Part shown: in pieces, positions 54,217 through 61,631 of the stretch
How the letters are laid out: the number at the start of each line of letters is the position of its first letter
How positions within the stretch are numbered: the first letter of the stretch is position 1
Assembly: GCF_007992715.1 (NCBI RefSeq)
Contig: NZ_BKAU01000002.1
Span: 434,001-498,000, forward strand
DNA: 64,000 nucleotides
Direction: 5' to 3'
DNA from: Chitinophaga cymbidii
GTDB taxonomy: Bacteria; Bacteroidota; Bacteroidia; Chitinophagales; Chitinophagaceae
Translations under genes and position numbers: made by a program
The notes under the pieces: model-generated
What the model was told of the DNA's origin: nothing
The model's database searches: none
Seen by the model: only the letters and a program-made list of their open reading frames with translations

Positions 54217-54266
54217 CTTTTATTGTTTTGTTTGAATTTAGAACTTTATTTTGTTTTGTTTTGAAA
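54217..54266 (+). repeat. Direct repeats upstream of the toxin-antitoxin promoter
   Basis: Two related T/G-rich units, CTTTTATTGTTTTGTTTGAA (54217-54236) and a second one at 54244-54266 (CTTTATTTTG, then TTTTGTTTTGAAA), flank and overlap the -33 element. They are candidate operator sites for the XRE antitoxin. Confidence 0.45.
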
Positions 54267-54280
54267 CAGATGTAAATTTG
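54250..54280 (+). promoter_or_regulatory. Promoter of the toxin-antitoxin operon
   Basis: TTTG at 54250-54253, exactly 19 bases, then TAAATTTG at 54273-54280. Predicted +1 near 54285, giving a leader of about 13 nt. Confidence 0.75.
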
Positions 54281-54297
54281 AACATGAGGACAAAACC

Positions 54298-55101
54298 ATG
54301 AAAGCAAAACTGTCGCAAAAACAAATAGGTCAGCGCATAACTGAACTCCGGAAACTAAGAGGCTTTTCCCAGGAAGAACTGGCTAAAAGCGTGAACATCT
54401 CGCGGCCTTCTCTTGCCCAGATTGAGCTTGGCAACAGAGGTCTGGATGTATTGGAGTTGCAGCGCTTCGCGGAAGTGTTGCAATTTTCGTTGGATGACTT
54501 TGTTTCAAAGGATTTTGCTACCAAAAATACCGCTGAAGAAAATGTTGTGACGAAAGCACGACGTCAGGAAATACGCATGGCTATTCCGACGCTGCGCATA
54601 GAGAAGTTCAAAAATGTATTGCTGTATATCCTGGAGCGTTGTGCCGGTAAACCCAATGTTGGCGAAACAGTGCTGTACAAGCTGCTTTATTTCGCTGATT
54701 TTAATTATTACGAGCTCTACGAAGAACATCTCACCGGTGCAAAGTACAGGAAACTACCATTTGGTCCGGTTCCTCAAAAGCTGGATACCATTGTGGGGCA
54801 GATGATCGACAAGAATGAATTGCAACGGATCAAAACGAACTACCACGGATACCCGCAAACAAGGTATATACCGCTGATAAAGCCGGATCTGACTTTGCTG
54901 AAGGCGAGCGAAAAGGAAGTCATAGACAAGGTAATCGGGCAATATTCTGACTGGTCCGCCGCTGCGATCAGTAATTACTCACATAAGGATATGCCCTGGC
55001 TGGCTTCCCCGGAAGGAGAGGAGATTGATTATGAGCTCGCATTTTACCGCGAACCACCGTTTTCAGTAAGGAATTATGGCAACGAAATGGAGGAGCAATG
55101 A
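54298..55101 (+). CDS. XRE-Panacea antitoxin
   Basis: The 267-residue protein has an N-terminal XRE helix-turn-helix (IGQRITELRKLRGFSQEELA, then VNISRPSLAQIELGNRGLD, residues about 10-65) and a C-terminal Panacea (DUF4065) domain at about residues 105-215, recognisable from NVGETVLYKLLYFADFNYYE and GAKYRKLPFGPVPQKLD. Panacea domains are established antitoxin domains able to neutralise structurally different toxins; the HTH suggests autorepression. The stop overlaps the toxin start in ATGA, typical for coupled toxin-antitoxin genes. Confidence 0.88.
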   Translation: MKAKLSQKQIGQRITELRKLRGFSQEELAKSVNISRPSLAQIELGNRGLDVLELQRFAEVLQFSLDDFVSKDFATKNTAEENVVTKARRQEIRMAIPTLRIEKFKNVLLYILERCAGKPNVGETVLYKLLYFADFNYYELYEEHLTGAKYRKLPFGPVPQKLDTIVGQMIDKNELQRIKTNYHGYPQTRYIPLIKPDLTLLKASEKEVIDKVIGQYSDWSAAAISNYSHKDMPWLASPEGEEIDYELAFYREPPFSVRNYGNEMEEQ

Positions 55102-55442
55102 ATTTTGAAGAGCTGCCGGAGTTTAAAAGGGATCTAAAAGATCTTTTAAAGAAATACCGGACCCTGAAGGATGATCTTCAGGTAGTGAAAAAAGTGTTGA
55201 CAGTTTCACCTGATGAACGGCCGCCATTCAGTTTCCGGATAGATAACTCAGGTATTGAAACCTGCGTGATAAAGGTAAAAAAGATCGCCTGTAAAGCGCT
55301 TAAAGGCCGCGGTGTAAATTCAGGGCTTCGGTTGGTATATGCTTTATTCAAAGAAAAAGCAACAATCGTATTCATTGAATTGTATCATAAAAACGATAAG
55401 GAGAACGAAGACAAGCAACGTATTCTTAACAATTTCAGATAG
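55098..55442 (+). CDS. RelE/ParE-superfamily toxin
   Basis: The 114-residue basic protein has the RelE/ParE layout: an N-terminal helical hairpin (FKRDLKDLLKKYRTLKDDL) followed by a beta-sheet carrying KVKKIACKALKGRGVNSGLR and VYALFKEKATIVFIELYHK. Such proteins are mRNA interferases or gyrase poisons; K/R and aromatic residues of the sheet could be catalytic, but the target cannot be chosen by eye. It overlaps the XRE-Panacea gene by four bases and ends before a bidirectional terminator. Confidence 0.8.
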   Translation: MNFEELPEFKRDLKDLLKKYRTLKDDLQVVKKVLTVSPDERPPFSFRIDNSGIETCVIKVKKIACKALKGRGVNSGLRLVYALFKEKATIVFIELYHKNDKENEDKQRILNNFR

Positions 55443-55510
55443 TTCAGTATATAATTTGAAAACTCGCCGGGAAAGAAACCTGTAACTAACAGGTGAATAT
55501 AAGCCCAAAA

Positions 55511-55549
55511 AATAACCCACTGAATTAAGCGTTCAGTGGGTTATTTTTT
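55511..55549. terminator. Bidirectional terminator between toxin gene and tRNA-Gln
   Basis: AATAACCCACTGAA and TTCAGTGGGTTATT form a perfect 14-bp stem with a 7-base loop. T runs follow on both strands, so it serves the plus-strand toxin operon and the minus-strand tRNA. Confidence 0.88.
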
Positions 55550-55550
55550 G

Positions 55551-55621
55551 TTGCCTCACCTGGATTCGAACCAAGACAAACAGAACCAAAATCTGTCGTA
55601 CTACCATTATACTATGAGGCA
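55551..55621 (-). tRNA. tRNA-Gln (anticodon TTG)
   Basis: On the minus strand: acceptor TGCCTCA/TGAGGCA, D-arm AGTATAATGGTAGTAC, anticodon stem ACAGA/TCTGT with loop TTTTGGT (anticodon TTG), T-arm TTGGTTCGAATCCAGG. Discriminator A, CCA not encoded. Confidence 0.95.
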
Positions 55622-55640
55622 ATCATTTCGATTGGGATTG

Positions 55641-55670
55641 CAAAAGTAGAACTTTTTTCATTTTTGCAAA
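55641..55670 (-). promoter_or_regulatory. Promoter of tRNA-Gln
   Basis: Minus strand: TTTG (55667-55670), 18 bases, TACTTTTG (55641-55648). Predicted +1 is about 15 bases before the mature tRNA. Confidence 0.6.
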
Positions 55671-55704
55671 AATAATGCCCGTTTTTTTATAAAAAAACTG
55701 GTAA

Positions 55705-56730
55705 TCAGCTGTTTAACTCCCTCAATTCCACCCCATCCCCCCGAACCCTCAACTGATGCATCACCCCGCACTTCAACGCATAGTTATCCCGCTGATGCCC
55801 CACCGGAAAATTAAAGCACACCGGGTAAGAGAATCCCTTCACCCTTTGCAGCACAATATCCTGCACGGTATGCCCGAACTCTTCCCCCGGATCATCGGGC
55901 TTGATGCGGTTAAAGCCGCCGATGATCAGCCCGGCCAGGCTGTCCAGCTTGCGGGAGCGTTGCAGGTTGCCCAGCATGCGATCAAGGCTGTAGAGGTACT
56001 CGCCCACGTCTTCCAGGAAAAGTATCTTCCCGATGGTATCTATCTCTGAATCTGTGCCGGACACGCTTTGTATCATGGAGAGGTTGCCGCCTATGAGGAT
56101 GCCGCTGGCTACACCGTTACGGTTGCTGGCTTCGGGCGCCGCGGTGTATCGCATGGGTTTGCCTGTCAGCGCTTGCCGGATGGACTGTATGGTGTCCTGC
56201 ACTTCGGGGTCTGCCTGTGCAGGATCGTCGGGGAAGCTGTTGCACATTTTGGAATGCAGGCTGGCGATCCCGTAATGCCGGTTAATATGGCAATGCAGCA
56301 CGGTAATGTCGCTGAAGCCGATCACCCATTTAGGGCGCTTCCGGAATTTGCTGAAATCCAGCTGGTCTACGATCCGCGCGCAGCCATAACCCCCGCGGCC
56401 GCACATAATGGCCTGTATGTCCGGGTTGTCCAGCATCGCCTGCAGGTCCCGCAGCCGCTCTGCATCGGTACCGCCAAAGGTGTAGTCCCTTTTGCCTACC
56501 GTATTGCCCACCGCTATCCTGAAGCCCCAGCTCTCCATCGTGCGTACGGCGGGTTGTATTTCTTCATGGGTGATATAACCGGCAGGGCAGGTGATGCCGA
56601 TCGTATCTCCCGGTTTCAGATAAGGTGGTGTTGACGGAAGCGGAGGGGCGGCAGCTTTTGACAAGCTGTTGAGCAGGGGGATGCTCATACCGGTGCCAAG
56701 TAAAGCGGACAGGAAATGCTTGCGATTCAT
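55705..56730 (-). CDS. LD-carboxypeptidase (peptidase family S66)
   Basis: The 341-residue protein fits LdcA: GDTIGITCPAGYI near the start, the nucleophile serine in VIGFSDITVLHCH (about residue 145), LFLEDVGEYLYSLDRML with the catalytic glutamate, and the histidine in FPVGHQRDNYALKCG near the C-terminus. It removes the terminal D-alanine from murein tetrapeptides during peptidoglycan recycling. The N-terminus (MNRKHFLSALLGTG) resembles an export signal with an RK pair, so a periplasmic location is likely. The frame extends to 56826, but the ATG at 56730 is preferred. Confidence 0.88.
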   Translation of the reverse strand: MNRKHFLSALLGTGMSIPLLNSLSKAAAPPLPSTPPYLKPGDTIGITCPAGYITHEEIQPAVRTMESWGFRIAVGNTVGKRDYTFGGTDAERLRDLQAMLDNPDIQAIMCGRGGYGCARIVDQLDFSKFRKRPKWVIGFSDITVLHCHINRHYGIASLHSKMCNSFPDDPAQADPEVQDTIQSIRQALTGKPMRYTAAPEASNRNGVASGILIGGNLSMIQSVSGTDSEIDTIGKILFLEDVGEYLYSLDRMLGNLQRSRKLDSLAGLIIGGFNRIKPDDPGEEFGHTVQDIVLQRVKGFSYPVCFNFPVGHQRDNYALKCGVMHQLRVRGDGVELRELNS

Positions 56731-56859
56731 AAAGGTTAATGTAATCATTATTTGGAAAACTTCGATAAAGGGATATGCATTGATCAGGGAAATATATGTA
56801 AATTGACATTCTGCTTTCCGCAGCAATCAATATTTGACTATACCTTTTAATCCCTGACA

Positions 56860-58347
56860 ATGAAAATTAACCTCATCATCCCTTTTTGCCTTGTCTTTTG
56901 CTTTTCGGCCCGGGCGCAGCAGACTGCACTTCCGGACCACTATGAGGACAGCACAATGGCCCGTTATCATCGCATGATCAAAGCGTACGATGCTTTGTAT
57001 AACTGCAGCAGAAAAGATTCCAGGGTCGATTCGATCAAAAAGAGTATCAACGTAACCGGAGGAAGAGCTTTTGATACGTTATTCAAGCCTATCCTGAGCA
57101 ACGTTTTTATCGGTTCCAATGGCCTGGTGCAGGATGGCCCGGCCAGCAGTTTTACACAGGACCCGGACAAAGGCACATTGTCTATCAACTACACAATGTT
57201 TACCAGTCCGGACCGTTGGGGACTTGTAAACCTGGGAGTATTCTCCAAAGCAACAGAAGGAATATTCGGTGTTTATTCCAGCGGCGCATGGAGCTCGGAA
57301 ATCGGGTTTAATGTAAGCTATTCTTCCATCCGGACGCGCAGCCGTTATTTTTTGAGGAAGAAGTGTGATAGTTTAGCTGCTTCCGGTGGACGACAACGTT
57401 ATTATCTGGATTTGCTGACCCGGCTGAATGGCCTGGTTAACCAGCGAGCTAAGGTGGAGGCGCGATATGCCGAGGTCAAAGATAGCCTGGAACTGTTATG
57501 GGGTTTGCCCACGGATATGTTGCAAATTGCCACGGCAGATATTACCCGGCTTAACACGGAATTCAGGCGCCTCGATTCCCTGAAACTACTTATCGCATCA
57601 ACAACTCCTGATTCTGCTATCTTCAACGATACGAAATTTTATAAACAGATCATCGATTCCGCCATCTCGGTATTTGAGATCAAGAACGACATTTTTACCG
57701 GGTATTACCTGCGTTGGTGGACCTTCAGAGGTTCCCTGTCTAACAACGCCATATCACTGGCCACAGATTCACTGGCCGCTGGTGAAAAACTGGCCTATAA
57801 AGCTAAGAACCTGATCAGAATCTCTGCCGGATGGAATATGAGCTGGATCAGTGAAAACCATAAACGTCTTTGGTTTGCAAGGATGGGCGCCGATCTCGGT
57901 CTACGTAATTATGCAGATCATCCAACTGTCAAAAAGCCCGGAGCCCGCTTCGATGCCGTTAAAGATGATTACGTGGTATATAACCAGAATGCTACCTATC
58001 TCGCAGACTATAAAGATCTGCGTCCCAATATTCTGACGTTCGAACCTTCCGTATACGGTAGCCGTTTCTTTAATCTTCTTTCAAAGATGTTTGGCCTGGA
58101 AGGCCGTGCGGATGCACGTATACCGATCTCCCGGCCTAAAGAGATATCCAGTGATATTTACCCGGCCACATACTCATTGACCGCGGGTCCGGTGTTCCGC
58201 CTCAAGCAGGACGATGATATTTCCAAAGGAACGATCGGCGTGGAGGTCGGCCTTATGGACGCTCCGGTAAACGATAATGCTTGGCGCTTCTTTGCCGCCA
58301 GGCTAAAAATAGGAGTGCCTTTCAGCGCCCTAATCAGGAAGAAATGA
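56860..58347 (+). CDS. Secreted protein of unknown function, beta-rich C-terminus
   Basis: The 495-residue product begins with a signal peptide (ending FSARAQ). Residues 25-170 contain alternating beta segments (GTLSINYTMFTSPDRWGLVN), the middle (about 165-270) is helical and resembles a coiled-coil spacer (RAKVEARYAEVKDSLELLWG), and the last 200 residues alternate strands (AGWNMSWISENHKRLWFARM, VEVGLMDAP) as in an outer membrane protein. I recognise no family. Base composition is slightly more AT-rich than its neighbours. Confidence 0.7.
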   Translation: MKINLIIPFCLVFCFSARAQQTALPDHYEDSTMARYHRMIKAYDALYNCSRKDSRVDSIKKSINVTGGRAFDTLFKPILSNVFIGSNGLVQDGPASSFTQDPDKGTLSINYTMFTSPDRWGLVNLGVFSKATEGIFGVYSSGAWSSEIGFNVSYSSIRTRSRYFLRKKCDSLAASGGRQRYYLDLLTRLNGLVNQRAKVEARYAEVKDSLELLWGLPTDMLQIATADITRLNTEFRRLDSLKLLIASTTPDSAIFNDTKFYKQIIDSAISVFEIKNDIFTGYYLRWWTFRGSLSNNAISLATDSLAAGEKLAYKAKNLIRISAGWNMSWISENHKRLWFARMGADLGLRNYADHPTVKKPGARFDAVKDDYVVYNQNATYLADYKDLRPNILTFEPSVYGSRFFNLLSKMFGLEGRADARIPISRPKEISSDIYPATYSLTAGPVFRLKQDDDISKGTIGVEVGLMDAPVNDNAWRFFAARLKIGVPFSALIRKK

Positions 58348-58461
58348 CCTGTCGCATTCTTCCCCCTTAATGTCGCATTCACACTCCACAGGTAACATTT
58401 GGCCGTTGTATGTTTGCATTATCGAATTAAACATCATTCTTAAAACAAAAAACAAAACGAT

Positions 58462-58887
58462 ATGCAACCCTCCAACAAAACCGCCGTAACCGTAGAAGCT
58501 ACTATCAAAGCCCCCGTGGCCAAAGTCTGGAAATTCTGGAACGAACCCGCTCACATCACACAATGGTGCGCGGCGTCTGACGACTGGCATGCGCCCCGCG
58601 CGGAAGCCGATCTGCGCCCCGGCGGCAAGTTCTCCACCACCATGGCTGCAAAAGACGGCAGCTTCAGCTTCGACTTCGGTGGTGAATTCACCAAGGTAGC
58701 CGAAAACGAACAGCTTGAATACACGATGGGCGACGGCCGCCAGGTAGCGATCAGCTTTATCACGCAAGGTGACGAAACCAAAGTGGTGGAAACTTTCGAA
58801 ACAGAAGACATGAATCCGGTAGACATGCAAAGAGAAGGCTGGCAGGCTATCCTGAACAACTTCAAAAAATATACGGAAGCGAACTAA
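58462..58887 (+). CDS. SRPBCC family protein (AHSA1-like)
   Basis: The 141-residue cytoplasmic protein matches the AHSA1/START-like fold: VEATIKAPVAKVWKFWNEPAHITQW at the start, DDWHAPRAEADLRPGGKF, VAENEQLEYTMGDGR and a final helix GWQAILNNFKKYTE. These proteins bind hydrophobic ligands in a helix-grip cavity; the ligand is unknown. TATGTTTG at 58409-58416 may be the -7 box. It is monocistronic with its own terminator. Confidence 0.88.
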   Translation: MQPSNKTAVTVEATIKAPVAKVWKFWNEPAHITQWCAASDDWHAPRAEADLRPGGKFSTTMAAKDGSFSFDFGGEFTKVAENEQLEYTMGDGRQVAISFITQGDETKVVETFETEDMNPVDMQREGWQAILNNFKKYTEAN

Positions 58888-58910
58888 GGAAGACCGCTTT
58901 CATGCACAGG

Positions 58911-58952
58911 AAATTTCGCCGGCAACAGGGCAACGCCGGCGAAATTTTTTTT
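58911..58952 (+). terminator. Rho-independent terminator after the SRPBCC gene
   Basis: AAATTTCGCCGGC and GCCGGCGAAATTT form a perfect 13-bp stem, followed by more T. Confidence 0.9.
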
Positions 58953-59004
58953 GTTGGGCGGCATTCGCCGTATCTTCGGAACGTTAAGTCCTGAACGCAT
59001 CAAC

Positions 59005-59427
59005 ATGAAAATATACCAGCAGCAATTCGAACTGAAAGAAAAACCCAGAGGCTTCCACCTGGTCACACCGGAGATCGTGCGGGCCATGCCGCAGATCGCG
59101 GAGATCAAAACCGGCATGTGCCAGATATTTATCCAGCACACCTCCGCTTCCCTCACCATCAACGAAAACGCCGACCCTACGGTGAGAATGGATTTTGAAA
59201 CGTACTTCAACAAAGCCGTACCGGAAAATGATCCGGATTTCCTGCATAACGACGAAGGGCCCGATGATATGCCCGCGCATCTGAAAGCCGCGATGCTGGG
59301 CAGTTCCGTGATGATCCCCGTGCGCAACGGCCGCCTGGCGCTCGGCACCTGGCAGGGCGTCTATCTGTGCGAACACCGGGACTACGGCGGGAAAAGAAAG
59401 ATCGTAGTGACCGTTTGGGGAGAATGA
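59005..59427 (+). CDS. YjbQ/UPF0047 family protein
   Basis: The 140-residue protein matches YjbQ throughout: QIFIQHTSASLTINENADPTV (in two parts), HNDEGPDDMPAHLKAAMLGSS and LALGTWQGVYLCEHRDYGGKR. The histidines and acidic residues of these motifs form a metal-binding site. Members have been reported to show weak thiamine phosphate synthase activity, but the physiological role is unsettled. The ATG at 59005 is chosen; the frame extends to 58951 into the terminator. Confidence 0.92.
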   Translation: MKIYQQQFELKEKPRGFHLVTPEIVRAMPQIAEIKTGMCQIFIQHTSASLTINENADPTVRMDFETYFNKAVPENDPDFLHNDEGPDDMPAHLKAAMLGSSVMIPVRNGRLALGTWQGVYLCEHRDYGGKRKIVVTVWGE

Positions 59428-59469
59428 CGTACAAGTTGTATCTTATGCGGCATATTAAAACCGCAGACG

Positions 59470-60912
59470 ATGCATCATAGAATCCGCAAGGTCCTCATTG
59501 GCCTGATGTTCCTTGCCTCCTCATCCCTCCACGCACAACAGCAGCCGAATATCATCCTCATCATCGGTGATGATATCAGCCAGGAAGATATCGGATGCTA
59601 CGGCAACCCCTCCATCAGAACACCGCATATCGACCGGCTGGCGGCCAACGGATTGAAATTCACAAATGCCTTCGTGACCTCCAGCTCCTGCAGCCCAAGC
59701 CGCTGCAGCATCATCTCGGGGAGGTACCCGCACAACACCGGCGCCGCGGAACTGCACAACCCTTTACCCGCGCACCTGGCGTATTTCCCGGAACTGCTGA
59801 AAAATGCCGGTTACTACACCGCGCTGGCCGGGAAATGGCATGAAGGGCCGAATACCAAAAGGGCCTACGATACGCTCATGGGAGGCAAAAAGATCAATGG
59901 CGACGGCGGTGAAGAACAATGGCTGAACCTGATAGCACACCGCCCCAAAAACAAACCTTTCTTTTTCTGGCTCGCGCCGTTCGATGCACACCGCAATTGG
60001 GGCGCGGATAATAACGGCAGCTGGCAGCATCATCCGGACAGTGTAACGGTACCGCCTACACTTATTGACAACCCGGCAACACGCAGGGATATTGCATCTT
60101 ATTATAATGAAATCGGGCGGCTGGACTACTATCTCGGCGAACTGAACAAAGCGCTGGAACAACAGGGCATCGCGGACAATACACTGATCATTTTTATGGC
60201 GGACAATGCAAGGCCGTTCCCCGGCAGCAAAACACGGCTGTACGACAGAGGCGTAAAAACACCCTTCATCCTGCAATGGCCGAAGTCCATCGCCCGCGGC
60301 GGGGTTTGCAGCAGCCTGGTCAGCAGTATAGACATTGCGTCTACATTATTGGAGCTTGCGGGTTTGAAACCCGCCGAAACCTTCCAGGGAAAAAGCTTTG
60401 CGAAACTGCTCAGGCATCCGGAACAACCTTTCCGTAATTATGTTTTTGCCGAACACAACTGGCACGACTATGAAGCCTGTGAAAGATCGGTACGCACAAA
60501 GGATTTTTTCTACCTGCTCAATCTCCGCCCGCAATTAAGCAATGTAGGCGCGAAGGATGTGAATACAGGCGCTTCCGCGCTGGCGCTGCATAAGGCGGCC
60601 GGCAATCTTACAGCTTTGCAGGCAGACCCTTACATCGCGCCGCGCCCGGCGGAAGAGCTGTATGATCTCAAAAATGATCCCGCACAGGAACACAACCTGG
60701 TCAATGATCCAGCGTATAAAAAACAGCTTGCGGAACTAAAAAAGATATTGTCCCAATGGCGCACACAAACCGCGGATACCACGCCGGAGCAGCTCTCGCC
60801 GGACTGGTATGACCGCCGGACCTCGGAGCCGGTGGCGGGGCGTGGAAAAAGAGGGGAGATGCCCGGTGCGGCAAAGCAGGCGGACAGGGTAAACCACAAA
60901 GGGCCTTTTTAA
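59470..60912 (+). CDS. Secreted sulfatase (arylsulfatase A / sulfamidase type)
   Basis: The 480-residue protein has a signal peptide (ending SLHAQ), metal ligands in ILIIGDDISQ (D34, D35), and the sulfatase signature with the formylglycine cysteine C74 in SCSPSRCSIISG, then LAGKWHEGP and FMADNARPFPGSK. C74 must be converted to formylglycine by an anaerobic-type or FGE maturase encoded elsewhere. The overall order resembles heparan N-sulfatases and N-acetylglucosamine sulfatases; the substrate is not certain. The basic, Gly-rich C-terminal tail after residue 455 is unusual. Confidence 0.92.
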   Translation: MHHRIRKVLIGLMFLASSSLHAQQQPNIILIIGDDISQEDIGCYGNPSIRTPHIDRLAANGLKFTNAFVTSSSCSPSRCSIISGRYPHNTGAAELHNPLPAHLAYFPELLKNAGYYTALAGKWHEGPNTKRAYDTLMGGKKINGDGGEEQWLNLIAHRPKNKPFFFWLAPFDAHRNWGADNNGSWQHHPDSVTVPPTLIDNPATRRDIASYYNEIGRLDYYLGELNKALEQQGIADNTLIIFMADNARPFPGSKTRLYDRGVKTPFILQWPKSIARGGVCSSLVSSIDIASTLLELAGLKPAETFQGKSFAKLLRHPEQPFRNYVFAEHNWHDYEACERSVRTKDFFYLLNLRPQLSNVGAKDVNTGASALALHKAAGNLTALQADPYIAPRPAEELYDLKNDPAQEHNLVNDPAYKKQLAELKKILSQWRTQTADTTPEQLSPDWYDRRTSEPVAGRGKRGEMPGAAKQADRVNHKGPF

Positions 60913-61053
60913 ACGTAATACCATTCGTCGATATAAGGCTTTCATTCATCTATAGCCCGGGCGCAGCAGACGAGTATGCGAAAATATTCAGCTAATATTC
61001 CGGGATATTTGTTCCGGATAAAATGCTCTCATAAATGTTATCCTCAAACGCAG

Positions 61054-61092
61054 AGAGAACGGCCTTCGTAGCAGGAGCCGTTCTCTTTTTTT
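61054..61092 (+). terminator. Rho-independent terminator downstream of the sulfatase gene
   Basis: AGAGAACGGC and GCCGTTCTCT pair perfectly around a 13-base loop, followed by a T run. Confidence 0.85.
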
Positions 61093-61163
61093 GCCCGTGA
61101 CGGGCATACGAAAATCCGCCGGCCACATCGATGGCCGGAAATACGGAAGGAATATTGACAAAA

Positions 61164-61385
61164 TTACTTTTGCTGCCGCGCAGCATCGTCCAGCCGGAAG
61201 GACACTTTGCAGATCAGCCCGTACGTGGATATCTTCCCGTCTTTCACATGCACCTTGATGTCTTTCACGAAAACAGAATCAATGTTGTGAATCGTCTTCG
61301 ATACTTCCATAACTGCATTGCTGATCGCATCTTCAATACCCTTTTCAGAGGAGGCAATTACTTCGATGACTTTTACGATAGGCAT
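61164..61385 (-). CDS. Dodecin family protein
   Basis: The 73-residue protein fits dodecin: VKVIEVIASSEKGIEDAISN, AVMEVSKTIHNIDSVFVKDI, then KVHVKDGKISTYGLICKVSF. Dodecins assemble into hollow 12-mers that bind flavins or related cofactors. The tryptophan that stacks on flavin in archaeal and many bacterial dodecins (in the NI-W segment) is not present; the corresponding position reads NIDSVFV. Flavin binding is thus doubtful. I use the ATG at 61385; upstream codons to 61439 are unlikely to be translated. Confidence 0.85.
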   Translation of the reverse strand: MPIVKVIEVIASSEKGIEDAISNAVMEVSKTIHNIDSVFVKDIKVHVKDGKISTYGLICKVSFRLDDAARQQK

Positions 61386-61631
61386 GATAAATTTTTTTGG
61401 GTGAAGTAAGCTTACCGCGAAAAGGAGGCCAGAAGGCATATCTTTGTATATGAGCCGGCTACAATTGAAGAATAATTTGCAAGACAGCGATAGTGAGGAT
61501 TTCTAACAACAAATTGTAACGCCTCGGAGGCGCATGCGGCTTTACCAGAGGCGGCTATATGTTAAGTCGCCCCATAATTTTAAAAAAAACGCTATATTGA
61601 ATGAACGAATGTGAATCTTTAAACCTTTCCG
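61386..61631. other. Intergenic region between dodecin and hybrid kinase genes
   Basis: About 245 bases with no ORF. TATCTTTG on the plus strand at 61439-61446 is a possible -7 box for the kinase, giving a leader of about 180 nt; a -33 match is not evident. GCCTCGGAGGC near 61522-61532 is a short palindrome. Confidence 0.35.

Noticed and set aside
60992..61186. 64-codon minus-strand ORF after the dodecin gene
   Set aside because: It overlaps the dodecin 3' end and a terminator, and its translation shows no protein-like pattern.
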